From assembly GCA_944329365.1 (NCBI GenBank), contig CALVIC010000010.1, positions 1 to 45,895 on the forward strand: a DNA stretch of 45,895 nt. Reading direction: 5' to 3'. The first letter of the stretch is position 1. The number at the start of each line of letters is the position of its first letter. Positions 7,763-14,047 of this stretch are shown piece after piece. The notes under the pieces were generated by a model. It was given only the letters and a program-made list of their open reading frames with translations, was not told where the DNA came from and did no database searches. The position numbers were made by a program, and so were the translations under genes. Source of the stretch: an uncultured Bacilli bacterium. GTDB taxonomy: Bacteria > Bacillota_I > Bacilli_A > RF39 > UBA660.

Positions 7763-8077
7763 ATGAAAATAATTACGGTGTGTGGAAGTTTAAAATTTCA
7801 AAAAGAAATGATGGAAATATCTGAAAAGATGGAGTTATTAGGTAATTGTGTGATTACACCGATTTATCCAGTAAGAGACGATAAAAAAATATATACTAAA
7901 GAAGAAATTGCTATGTTTGATAAAATGCATAAAGAGAAAATTAAATTATCGAATGCTATTTTGGTTGTAAATGTTGATGGTTATATTGGCAAATCCACTA
8001 AAAGCGAAATTGAATATGCAAAAGCATTAGATAAAGAAATTATTTATTATACAGATATTGTAAATAATTTATGTTAG
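7763..8077 (+). CDS. Nucleoside 2-deoxyribosyltransferase-like protein
   Basis: A 104-residue protein. It begins ITVCGSLKF, a Rossmann-like first strand with the Gly-Ser/Thr turn of this superfamily. Later it has AILVVNVDGYIGKSTKSEI, where the Asn/Asp-Gly-Tyr-Ile-Gly and Ser-x-x-Glu-Ile elements match the nucleoside deoxyribosyltransferase/DUF4406 signature with its catalytic Glu. Members exchange bases on deoxynucleosides or hydrolyse nucleotides. AGGAG places the start. It is smaller than classic enzymes (about 150 residues) and closer to the compact phage/plasmid versions. It stands alone between a terminator and a frameshifted hydrolase. Confidence 0.75.
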   Translation: MKIITVCGSLKFQKEMMEISEKMELLGNCVITPIYPVRDDKKIYTKEEIAMFDKMHKEKIKLSNAILVVNVDGYIGKSTKSEIEYAKALDKEIIYYTDIVNNLC

Positions 8078-8139
8078 GACTAGGGGTTAATGTTTTGATT
8101 TTAATATATAAGAATTTAATTAGAAAGTGAGATTGAACG

Positions 8140-8761
8140 ATGAAAAATATTTTGATACATGGATTAGGTCAAAATGATACTAGTTGGAATATGGTTTCAG
8201 AGAAATTAGAGAAAAATGGTATTAAAGTGGAAACACCAAATTTATATTCGATGATAAAAGATAAGAGTTTTGATTATAATTCTTTGTTTAATGAGTTTAC
8301 GGATTACTTTAATAGTTTTGATGGAAAGCTAAATTTATGTGGACTTTCTTTAGGTGGTATTTTATCCCTTCATTATGCGAAAAGATTTCCTAATAAGGTT
8401 AATTCATTAATTTTAATTGGAACACCTTACAAAATACCAAAGTTTTTGTTTAAGGTGCAGGGAATAATTTTTCATTTGATGCCCAAATCTACTTTTTGAA
8501 AAAATAGGCTGTTTGAAGAAAGATTTTATTACACTTGTAAATTCGATGAGTAATTTAGATATGGCTTCTGATTTGGATAAGATAGAGTGTAGGACGTTAA
8601 TTTTATGTGGTGAGAAAGATAATCAAAATATGGAAGACGCTAGGTTATTAAATAATAATATAAAAAATAGTGAGTTTAAGATAATTAAAAATGCTTCTCA
8701 TGAGGTTAATATTGATAATCCAGATGAGACTTTCAATATGATTAATGACTTTTGGAGATAA
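8140..8761 (+). pseudogene. Alpha/beta hydrolase split by +1 frameshift
   Basis: The first frame (8140-8499) has LIHGLGQNDTSW (oxyanion-loop region) and LCGLSLGGILS, the nucleophile elbow G-x-S-x-G. It stops at TGA 8497-8499, directly after a T5 run (8493-8497). Removing one T restores STFEKIGC and continues to 8761, adding LILCGEKDN (acid Asp) and NASHEVN (catalytic His). All three triad residues are thus present but in two frames. Total length about 206 codons, normal for a small BioH/carboxylesterase-like hydrolase. Either a recent inactivation, a sequencing error in a homopolymer, or (less likely) recoding. The downstream frame keeps good coding character, so the lesion is young. Confidence 0.8.
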
Positions 8762-8773
8762 GGAGTTTATAAA

Positions 8774-9025
8774 ATGGATAAGGAAATAGAAGATGTAATT
8801 AAGAATATAGATGAGAAAAAAGAAGATAAAGTTGATTGGACAAGTGCCTGGGGTAAAAAATATCCAGTTTTATTAACGTATCTTAAAGTAGTAGATATAG
8901 ATAAATATTCTAAAGTAATAAGACAAATGTTAGATAGTTTAGCTAATGATTATGGATATAGCGAGTTAGATAGTATGCTGGTTTTAAAGGATATACTTTA
9001 TCACGAATGGAAAGATAAAAAGTAA
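8774..9025 (+). CDS. Hypothetical 83-residue protein
   Basis: Small acidic, probably helical protein with a conserved-looking centre (KVDWTSAWGKKYPVLLTYLK) and a C-terminal helical stretch ending in HEWKDKK. No membrane segment and no recognised family. AAGGAG begins at the stop codon of the frameshifted hydrolase and is 9 bases from ATG, so the two were probably co-transcribed. Nothing in the sequence reveals its function. Confidence 0.55.
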   Translation: MDKEIEDVIKNIDEKKEDKVDWTSAWGKKYPVLLTYLKVVDIDKYSKVIRQMLDSLANDYGYSELDSMLVLKDILYHEWKDKK

Positions 9026-9053
9026 AATGATTTTTTGAAAGTGATGTGAGATT

Positions 9054-9228
9054 GTGAATTATTATATGACATCTTTAGATAGATTTGTCTCAATAAGTAG
9101 TGAAGGATTAACTCCGAGAAATGAAGAAAACAGCAGTTGATTAATGATACTAAGGTTAAAGTTTTTTAGGAGTTTTTGAAGGTGCTATTGCATTGTTTGC
9201 AGATTTTGGCAAAGTGATATTTTCATGA
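9054..9228 (+). pseudogene. Degraded gene of unknown family
   Basis: A GTG-initiated frame reads NYYMTSLDRFVSISSEGL and PRNEEN, then TGA. After a shift it continues LINDTKVKV, a stop, and EGAIALFADFGKV before another TGA at 9226. The fragments line up as one protein N-terminus broken by at least two frameshifts and two stops. I recognise it only as a type of small uncharacterised protein seen in gut Bacillota; no function assigned. Confidence 0.55.
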
Positions 9229-9240
9229 TTTGAAGTTATT

Positions 9241-9408
9241 GAGTATATGGTGGCAAAGACAAAATTAGAAGATATTCATTATTGTGGTTTTAAAAATACA
9301 GGATGTAGCCGAGAAAATGTGTTTTTAAACGGAAAATATCACGACCTAATGTACATGGATATATTAAAAAATGAATTTACTGGAGATTTCATCAAAAGCG
9401 TTAAATAA
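9241..9408 (+). pseudogene. C-terminal fragment of a GNAT acetyltransferase
   Basis: The frame reads DIHYCGFKNTGCSRENVFLN, then GKYHDLMYMDIL. The pattern Gly-Phe, Arg-Glu-x-Val-x-x-Asn-Gly-x-Tyr-x-Asp-x-x-x-Met is the usual C-terminal strand pair of RimJ/RimL-type N-acetyltransferases. The rest of the domain is missing. It is joined to the previous remnant without a start, so this is the scar of a deletion. Confidence 0.65.
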
Positions 9409-9424
9409 TATATCAGCCCCCAAA

Positions 9425-9889
9425 ATGAAAAAAGTTTATTTAATTAGTGGTTCATATACTAGAAAAGGATTTACCAAAGAAATTCTCCGAAAATTAAAAC
9501 AATATATAAAAGAAACATATAACTTTTGCTTTGTCTCAGCTGACTTTGATGACACTAAAAAAATAAAGAAAGATGTGAAAAGATAGTTACCTGGTTTAAA
9601 GAGGGAAACATTGAATTTAATAAAATCCCTACAATCAATAACTCTCTAGAAGAAGCAAAAAAACTAATAAAACAAAGTGACGTTATCTTTTTAACCGGTG
9701 GCGACACTTTAAAACAGATAAAGGGAATAAACGATAAAAAAAAACGCTTTAAGAAAAAACAAAAAAATATATTGTACGGATGACAATTGCTGTATAATTC
9801 AAGAAGAGGGTAAAATCGAAATCCTTGGTAGTTATTGTATTTTAAATAATGGCAAAATTGAATTTTCTAACCTTGTTAATAAAATATAA
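9425..9889 (+). pseudogene. Peptidase S51 (dipeptidase E-like), degraded
   Basis: It starts MKKVYLISGSY and continues NFCFVSADFDD, a typical S51/class I glutaminase-like N-terminus. After a frameshift near 9570 the next frame gives VTWFKEGNIEFNKIPTI and VIFLTGGDTLKQI. The Gly-Gly-Asp-Thr-x-x-Gln pattern is an S51 hallmark. Another shift in an A-rich run near 9740 breaks the middle, and the end reads EEGKIEILGSYCILNNGKIE before TAA. The expected serine elbow of the family is lost in the collapsed part. The intact enzyme would cleave Asp-X dipeptides or similar. Clearly inactive. Confidence 0.7.
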
Positions 9890-9904
9890 AACTATATCTT
9901 AAAA

Positions 9905-9943
9905 AAAGAATAAATTACTAAATACTTGTAATTTATTCTTTTT
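9905..9943 (+). terminator. Strong intrinsic terminator after S51 remnant
   Basis: AAAGAATAAATTAC pairs perfectly with GTAATTTATTCTTT (14 pairs) around a 9-base loop and ends in T's. The A-run on the left would let it work on the minus strand too. Confidence 0.85.
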
Positions 9944-10052
9944 CATTATATAATGAATTTACAATTTAAATATTTGAAATTCAGAGCTATGACTGAAATT
10001 GTGTGGATTGAAACCAGAAAGATTATTTTTTTTGATAATAGGAGGTCATAAT

Positions 10053-10415
10053 ATGAATTTAAACGAATATTTAAATTGTCACAAATCTCGGAGTTTTAGT
10101 GAAACACTATTTTCGTTCATCGACAAAAGTGGTTTCAAAGACTCTATGATTTACAAAAAAGCTGATATAGATAGAAAATTATTTTCTAAAATCAGATGTA
10201 GTGAAAATTACATCCCAAGAAAAAACGTCATCATCAAATTATGCCTAGCTTTAAAGCTAAACCCCAGCGATTTTAATAAACTATTAAATTCAGCAGGGTA
10301 TAGTCTAAGTGAAAGTAAATTTGATAGAGTTATATCTTGGTGTCTAGAAAATAAAATTTACGACCTATCAAAAGTAAATAACTATCTATACACTTTTTGC
10401 GGCACTATTCTATAA
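10053..10415 (+). CDS. Small HTH-like protein of the type often fused to macrodomain or VWA proteins
   Basis: A 120-residue protein. The centre (YKKADIDRKLFSKIR, PRKNVIIKLCLALKLN, FNKLLNSAGYSLS) is an XRE-like helical bundle. From memory, this module also occurs as a C-terminal extension of macrodomain and other stress/ADP-ribose-related proteins in Clostridia; I cannot verify that here. DNA binding is plausible but unproven. GGAGGT 6 bases before ATG fixes the start; the longer frame from 9999 lacks a ribosome site. Two terminator hairpins end its transcript before the DUF2828 gene, so the two are neighbours but not one simple operon. Confidence 0.65.
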   Translation: MNLNEYLNCHKSRSFSETLFSFIDKSGFKDSMIYKKADIDRKLFSKIRCSENYIPRKNVIIKLCLALKLNPSDFNKLLNSAGYSLSESKFDRVISWCLENKIYDLSKVNNYLYTFCGTIL

Positions 10416-10447
10416 GTGCTTTTTTTGTCGCCTCAAAAGCGACCTTT
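10402..10447 (+). terminator. Tandem intrinsic terminators
   Basis: Hairpin 1: GCACT (10402-10406) with AGTGC (10415-10419), then T7. Hairpin 2: GTCGC with GCGAC around CTCAAAA, then CTTTTT. Confidence 0.7.
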
Positions 10448-10464
10448 TTAAATCTAAAAACATA

Positions 10465-10592
10465 TATAATTTAATTAACAAAGAAGTTCTTTGTTAAAGC
10501 CACTTACAGCATATCAATGGTTTGTTCGGATAATAATATGATTGGTAACCATATAAAAGTGGTACCACGCTGTGGCTTGTTTTTTGTTAATT
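10465..10592 (+). promoter_or_regulatory. Structured leader with T-box-like segment upstream of DUF2828 gene
   Basis: TATAAT at 10465-10470 predicts a transcript from about 10477. The leader contains a perfect 5' hairpin (TTAACAAAG / CTTTGTTAA), ATGGTT pairing with AACCAT, then GTGGTACCACGC, which resembles the T-box core (GGGTGGTACCGCG), and GTGGCTTG followed by T6. Four short segments can pair in exclusive ways: GCCAC (10499), GTGG (10559), CCAC (10565) and GTGGC (10572). That is what an attenuator looks like. In addition AATTAACAAA at the 5' end can pair with TTTGTTAATT next to the ribosome site. It is too short (about 115 bases) for an ordinary T-box, so the identity is open. Confidence 0.5.
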
Positions 10593-10604
10593 AGGAGGTG
10601 CTAT

Positions 10605-12047
10605 ATGACTTTAATAGATGAATTAAAAAAGAAAAATCTAGTAACCAATACTAAAGGTTCAAAATATTATGCTGAAAGCTATAATAGTAATTTAGATGTT
10701 TTTACTAAACTATCTAGATACATGTCTGATGAAGAGATTCTCAGATTATTTGATAATGCTTTAATCGAGGATGAAACTCTTGCACTTTCTAATTTGCTAT
10801 ATATTTTAGATATTAGAAACGGTAAAGGCGAAAGAAGAATCTTTAAAGTTATCTTTAAATACCTATGTGATAACTATCCTTCTTTAGCTTTAAAAACATT
10901 ACCATTTATAAGTGAACTTGGAAGATATGATTATATCTTAGAAGGAATAAACACTAAAATAGAAGATGATGTCATTGCTTTAATAGATAAACAATTAAAA
11001 GAAGATCTTAAAAGCGAATATCCAACACTACTTGCTAAATGGTTACCATCTCACCGGAGCCATAATGAAAATAATAAAATAGCTAAGATAATCATGAAAA
11101 AGCTAAATAAAACTGAAAAAGAATATCGTCTTATGTTATCGAGTCTAAGAAAGAAATTAAACATCATTGAAAAAAATCTAACTGAAAAAACATATGACAA
11201 TATTGATTTCAGTAAAGTTCCAACCAAAGCCATGATGAAATATACAAATGCCTTTCAAAAGAGAATGCCTCAAAAGTATGAACAGTATAAAGAAATTCTT
11301 AAGAAAGGTGAAAGTAAAATAAATACTGAAGGCTTGTTTGCCTATGAAATCATAAAAAAAATCATCACTAATAATGGTGATGACGAATTATATGATCTTA
11401 TGTGGCAAAATCAAAAAGATATCTTACAAGGATGTGATACTAACGCTCTTGTAATGGCCGACACTTCAGGTTCCATGTTTGCCTATAATGCTATTCCTTA
11501 TGCAACTTCTATCGGCCTTGCCCTATATACTGCCGAAAGAAATACTGGAATCTTTAAAAATCATTTTTTAACCTTTTCTTCACAGCCATATCTGTGCGAA
11601 GTAAAAGGCAAAACAATTAGAGAAAAAATAAATAATATTCCTTCCATAATTGCCAATACCGATATCGATAAAGCCTTTGAACTACTATTAACCACTGCTG
11701 AAGAAAACGGTTTAAACCAAACTGATCTCCCAAGTCATATTCTAATCATTTCCGATATGGAATTTGATGAAGGAACTTATACTGAAGAAGGCACAAACTT
11801 TGAAGGTTGGAAGAAAGCTTTTAAAAGAGTAGGGTACAAACTTCCAAAAATTATCTTTTGGAATGTTGCTGGAAACGTTAGAGGTCTCCCAGTTACCAAG
11901 TTCGATAATGATGTCGCAATGGTCAGTGGTTTTTCTACTAACATTTTAGAAAATCTTTTAACCTTAAAAGAATATAATCCAGTAGATGTTATGTTAGAAA
12001 AACTATCTAAATACTTAGAAATGTTAAATGAAAAAGACGTTGATTAA
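10605..12047 (+). CDS. DUF2828 protein: helical repeat region plus VWA domain
   Basis: A 480-residue protein. The N-terminal part reads LLYILDIRNGKGERRIFKVI, then ISELGRYDYIL and LLAKWLPSHRS, the usual DUF2828 signature in a helical scaffold. The C-terminal VWA-like domain has an intact metal-site motif VMADTSGSM (D286, S288, S290) and a later LIISDMEFDE. The arrangement of helical repeats followed by a VWA domain is shared with TROVE/Ro60 proteins, which bind Y RNAs; the relation of DUF2828 to TROVE is my inference. No signal peptide; cytoplasmic. AGGAGG at 10593-10598 sets the start at 10605. It is preceded by a structured leader and ended by a terminator, so it is a single-gene unit. Its substrate or RNA partner is unknown. 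Confidence 0.8.
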   Translation: MTLIDELKKKNLVTNTKGSKYYAESYNSNLDVFTKLSRYMSDEEILRLFDNALIEDETLALSNLLYILDIRNGKGERRIFKVIFKYLCDNYPSLALKTLPFISELGRYDYILEGINTKIEDDVIALIDKQLKEDLKSEYPTLLAKWLPSHRSHNENNKIAKIIMKKLNKTEKEYRLMLSSLRKKLNIIEKNLTEKTYDNIDFSKVPTKAMMKYTNAFQKRMPQKYEQYKEILKKGESKINTEGLFAYEIIKKIITNNGDDELYDLMWQNQKDILQGCDTNALVMADTSGSMFAYNAIPYATSIGLALYTAERNTGIFKNHFLTFSSQPYLCEVKGKTIREKINNIPSIIANTDIDKAFELLLTTAEENGLNQTDLPSHILIISDMEFDEGTYTEEGTNFEGWKKAFKRVGYKLPKIIFWNVAGNVRGLPVTKFDNDVAMVSGFSTNILENLLTLKEYNPVDVMLEKLSKYLEMLNEKDVD

Positions 12048-12064
12048 ATTCAAACGTCTTTTTA
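12033..12064 (+). terminator. Intrinsic terminator after DUF2828 gene
   Basis: AAAGACGTT pairs with AACGTCTTT around an 11-base loop holding the stop codon, then T's. Confidence 0.85.
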
Positions 12065-12300
12065 TATAAACTTATTTATAAAATCATTACAATCTTCATT
12101 TACTAAAATAGCCTTCTAATTTTGATAATTTAAATTTTTGTTCAAATTGTTAGTATAGATTTCATTAGAATAATTAATTGTGAGAAATTTGGTGTTAATA
12201 ATTTCATATGCTAAACATAACCTAAATTAGTTTTGCTAATCTTATTATGTACCATTAATAATCATTGAATTAATATTCTAAAAGACTCATCTAATTTCTT
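12062..12300 (-). pseudogene. Decayed copy of the small gene at 17610-17885
   Basis: Read on the minus strand, fragments TNLGYV, TKFLTINYSNEIYTNNLNKN and a short tail match NLNYIEPHK, TTFLAFNYSTDIYIGNLNRK of the intact gene 5.5 kb away, in the same order. The copy has several stops and at least one frameshift. It shows that the region once held two copies of this small accessory gene, or that the island is a partial duplication. Confidence 0.6.
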
Positions 12301-12356
12301 ATTTGATTATGTTAATCATAAATACCAATCTATCTTCTAGATTGATTTATAATAAA

Positions 12357-12385
12357 ATTTAAAAATCAATCATTTCTGATTGATT
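12357..12385 (-). terminator. Minus-strand intrinsic terminator
   Basis: On the minus strand AATCAATCA pairs with TGATTGATT around GAAA, followed by T5. It directly follows a degraded minus-strand frame. Confidence 0.6.
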
Positions 12386-12505
12386 CTCTATTAAAAGTTC
12401 AATTAAATATTCAAATGGAGCGAGTGTCGTAGTTATCTACAACTCTTTTCCAATAACGAAAGAGTACATATAATCTTCCGTTGCTATTAATAATATACCA
12501 TGATT
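12359..12505 (-). pseudogene. Degraded minus-strand gene fragment
   Basis: The minus-strand frame reads GILLIATEDYMYSFVIGKEL, an in-frame TAG, ITTTLAPFEYLIELLIENQS, then TAA inside a terminator. It has no start codon. The hydrophobic/acidic pattern looks protein-coding, but I do not recognise the family. It ends in its own terminator, so it is the 3' part of a former gene. Confidence 0.45.
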
Positions 12506-12529
12506 TTAATATTTATAAAATACCTTTTG

Positions 12530-13129
12530 CTATTTTTTTGCTATTTCTATTAATATTGGTAATATTTGAATTGCAACATCAACACTTTTATCAAGTGTCC
12601 ATAATGCAATTTTTTTAGCTTTTTCCCATTTGTCTTTTCTGCTTTCTTTTGAATTATATATTGTTTTTTATTCTTTTATGATTTCCAAAAATTTATTAGT
12701 TTCCTCTGATGTTAATGATTTCATATTTTTAATATTATTACTTATCATATCAAAATCTAATATCATTTCTACTTTATTTGTATTTGAGTTTTGATTATTG
12801 TTATAGTTTACAAAAGTAGGTGTAGAATTATTAAAGCTTTCGAAGAATATAATATCATAATCTTATAAATATCCTTCTAATTTGCTCCTCATAATATATA
12901 GATTTTCACGGGCTGAATCTATTCCTATATTGTTGTAATCGAATCCATAATTATCTGACCAATTATACATACTTTTTCCCCAGTTAGATATTTTTGCTTG
13001 ATATTTTCCATCAATTTTCATATGTAAAGATTTTAAGTCTTTAAAGCTTTTATTGTTATCATCTAAATAATTGTTTATATTATCTATGTCATTTTTTATT
13101 GCTCTTTTGATTTGATTTTGTTTGCTCAT
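12530..13129 (-). pseudogene. Hypothetical protein gene with two in-frame TAA codons
   Basis: From ATG (13129, ribosome site GAGAGGA) the frame reads SKQNQIKRAIKND through a Trp-rich centre to KLEGYL, where TAA occurs (12863-12865). The same frame stays open beyond it (DYDIIFFESFNNS, LTSEETNKFLEIIKE), meets a second TAA, then continues KESRKDKWEKAKKIALWTLD and DVAIQILPILIEIAKK to TAG at 12530-12532. The last part resembles a C-terminal helical module, with Lys-Trp-Glu then a hydrophobic helix, seen on uncharacterised phage and island proteins. One frame with two nonsense codons and no frameshift suggests recent inactivation. It overlaps the upstream gene by 41 bases, so the two formed an operon. 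The first 88 codons could still be translated. Confidence 0.65.
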
Positions 13130-13793
13130 CTTTATTCCTCTCTGTATATCCACTAACAATAGTCCTCATATATGTATCTTGAATATTATGAAATTGAACT
13201 ATATTTGCTTCTATATTTTTTAATTCTTTTTCTAAATTCTTAGTATTTTTCTCTATTTTTTGATTTACCTGTTTCAATTCATCAATTTCGGAGATATATA
13301 CCAAAAACCTGGAATATTGTTCAAAATCTATTTCGGTGGATTCTTTGTAATTTTTAAATCCATTTACTTTTTTGTAGGTGTAATTTACTTTTAAAGTTTT
13401 TTTATCAAATTTATCTAAAATATCTGGAATAATTACTCCTAAACATATAATCCATTTTTTATTAGGAAAAATTGTAAGATTATTAATCTTATTATCATAT
13501 AAGTGTTTTTGCTCTCTTTCTGGTAATTGCTTTATAAACTCATCATCATAACTAATACCTGTAACTTTAAGTGGAACTTTTCCAACATTTCTAATAACAA
13601 TACAAGCTAGATTTGATTTGACTAATTCAAATGATATTTGTAAATAAGGTCTACTATTTTCTAATTTATCTTTTAATAACATAGATATAGTAATCCAAGA
13701 ACCAATTAATGCTATAAGACTAATTAAATCACCAAATGAAAAATTAGATAAATTATTAATACTATTAATTAGCTCATCAATTTTACTGTTCAT
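13089..13793 (-). CDS. Membrane-anchored hypothetical protein with coiled coil
   Basis: A 234-residue protein. An N-terminal amphipathic part, then one membrane helix (about 22-40), then a beta-rich domain (YLQISFELVKSNLACIVIRN, VGKVPLKVTGISYDD) that resembles the Ig-like domain seen in many uncharacterised Bacillota membrane proteins. A Lys/Glu-rich coiled coil occupies about 170-205 (EIDELKQVNQKIEKNTKNLE). AGGAGG lies 6 bases before ATG. The promoter upstream is near-consensus. The following gene overlaps its 3' end but is broken. The function is unknown; position in an accessory island suggests phage or plasmid biology. Confidence 0.65.
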   Translation of the reverse strand: MNSKIDELINSINNLSNFSFGDLISLIALIGSWITISMLLKDKLENSRPYLQISFELVKSNLACIVIRNVGKVPLKVTGISYDDEFIKQLPEREQKHLYDNKINNLTIFPNKKWIICLGVIIPDILDKFDKKTLKVNYTYKKVNGFKNYKESTEIDFEQYSRFLVYISEIDELKQVNQKIEKNTKNLEKELKNIEANIVQFHNIQDTYMRTIVSGYTERNKDEQTKSNQKSNKK

Positions 13794-13818
13794 AGGTATG
13801 CCTCCTTTAATTGGTTAA

Positions 13819-13847
13819 ATTATACAATGGATTTTAATTTAAATCAA
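13819..13847 (-). promoter_or_regulatory. Promoter of minus-strand two-gene operon
   Basis: On the minus strand: TTGATT (13847-13842), 17 bases, TATAAT (13824-13819). AGGAGG and ATG follow within 30 bases. Confidence 0.8.
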
Positions 13848-14047
13848 TTTTTGAATGTGCATAAATGCCGAGTGTCTCTAGCAAAATGATACTCTTTAAA
13901 TAAAACTTACAATACTTAAGGCAATTTATAATAGATGATACTTTTTGTAATTTTAAAAATTAATTGTGCGATGAATTTAATGTGAATTTATGATATAATT
14001 TTATTTATAAGATAACATATAATCTTTTGTGTGGTTGGTGATAATTT

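Noticed and set aside
12416-12450. TGGAGCGAGTG as the end of a tRNA or attachment site, and the hairpin GTAG/CTAC beside it
   Set aside because: The match to the tRNA acceptor end stops after about 11 bases and no T-arm follows; the sequence is also part of a degraded minus-strand frame.
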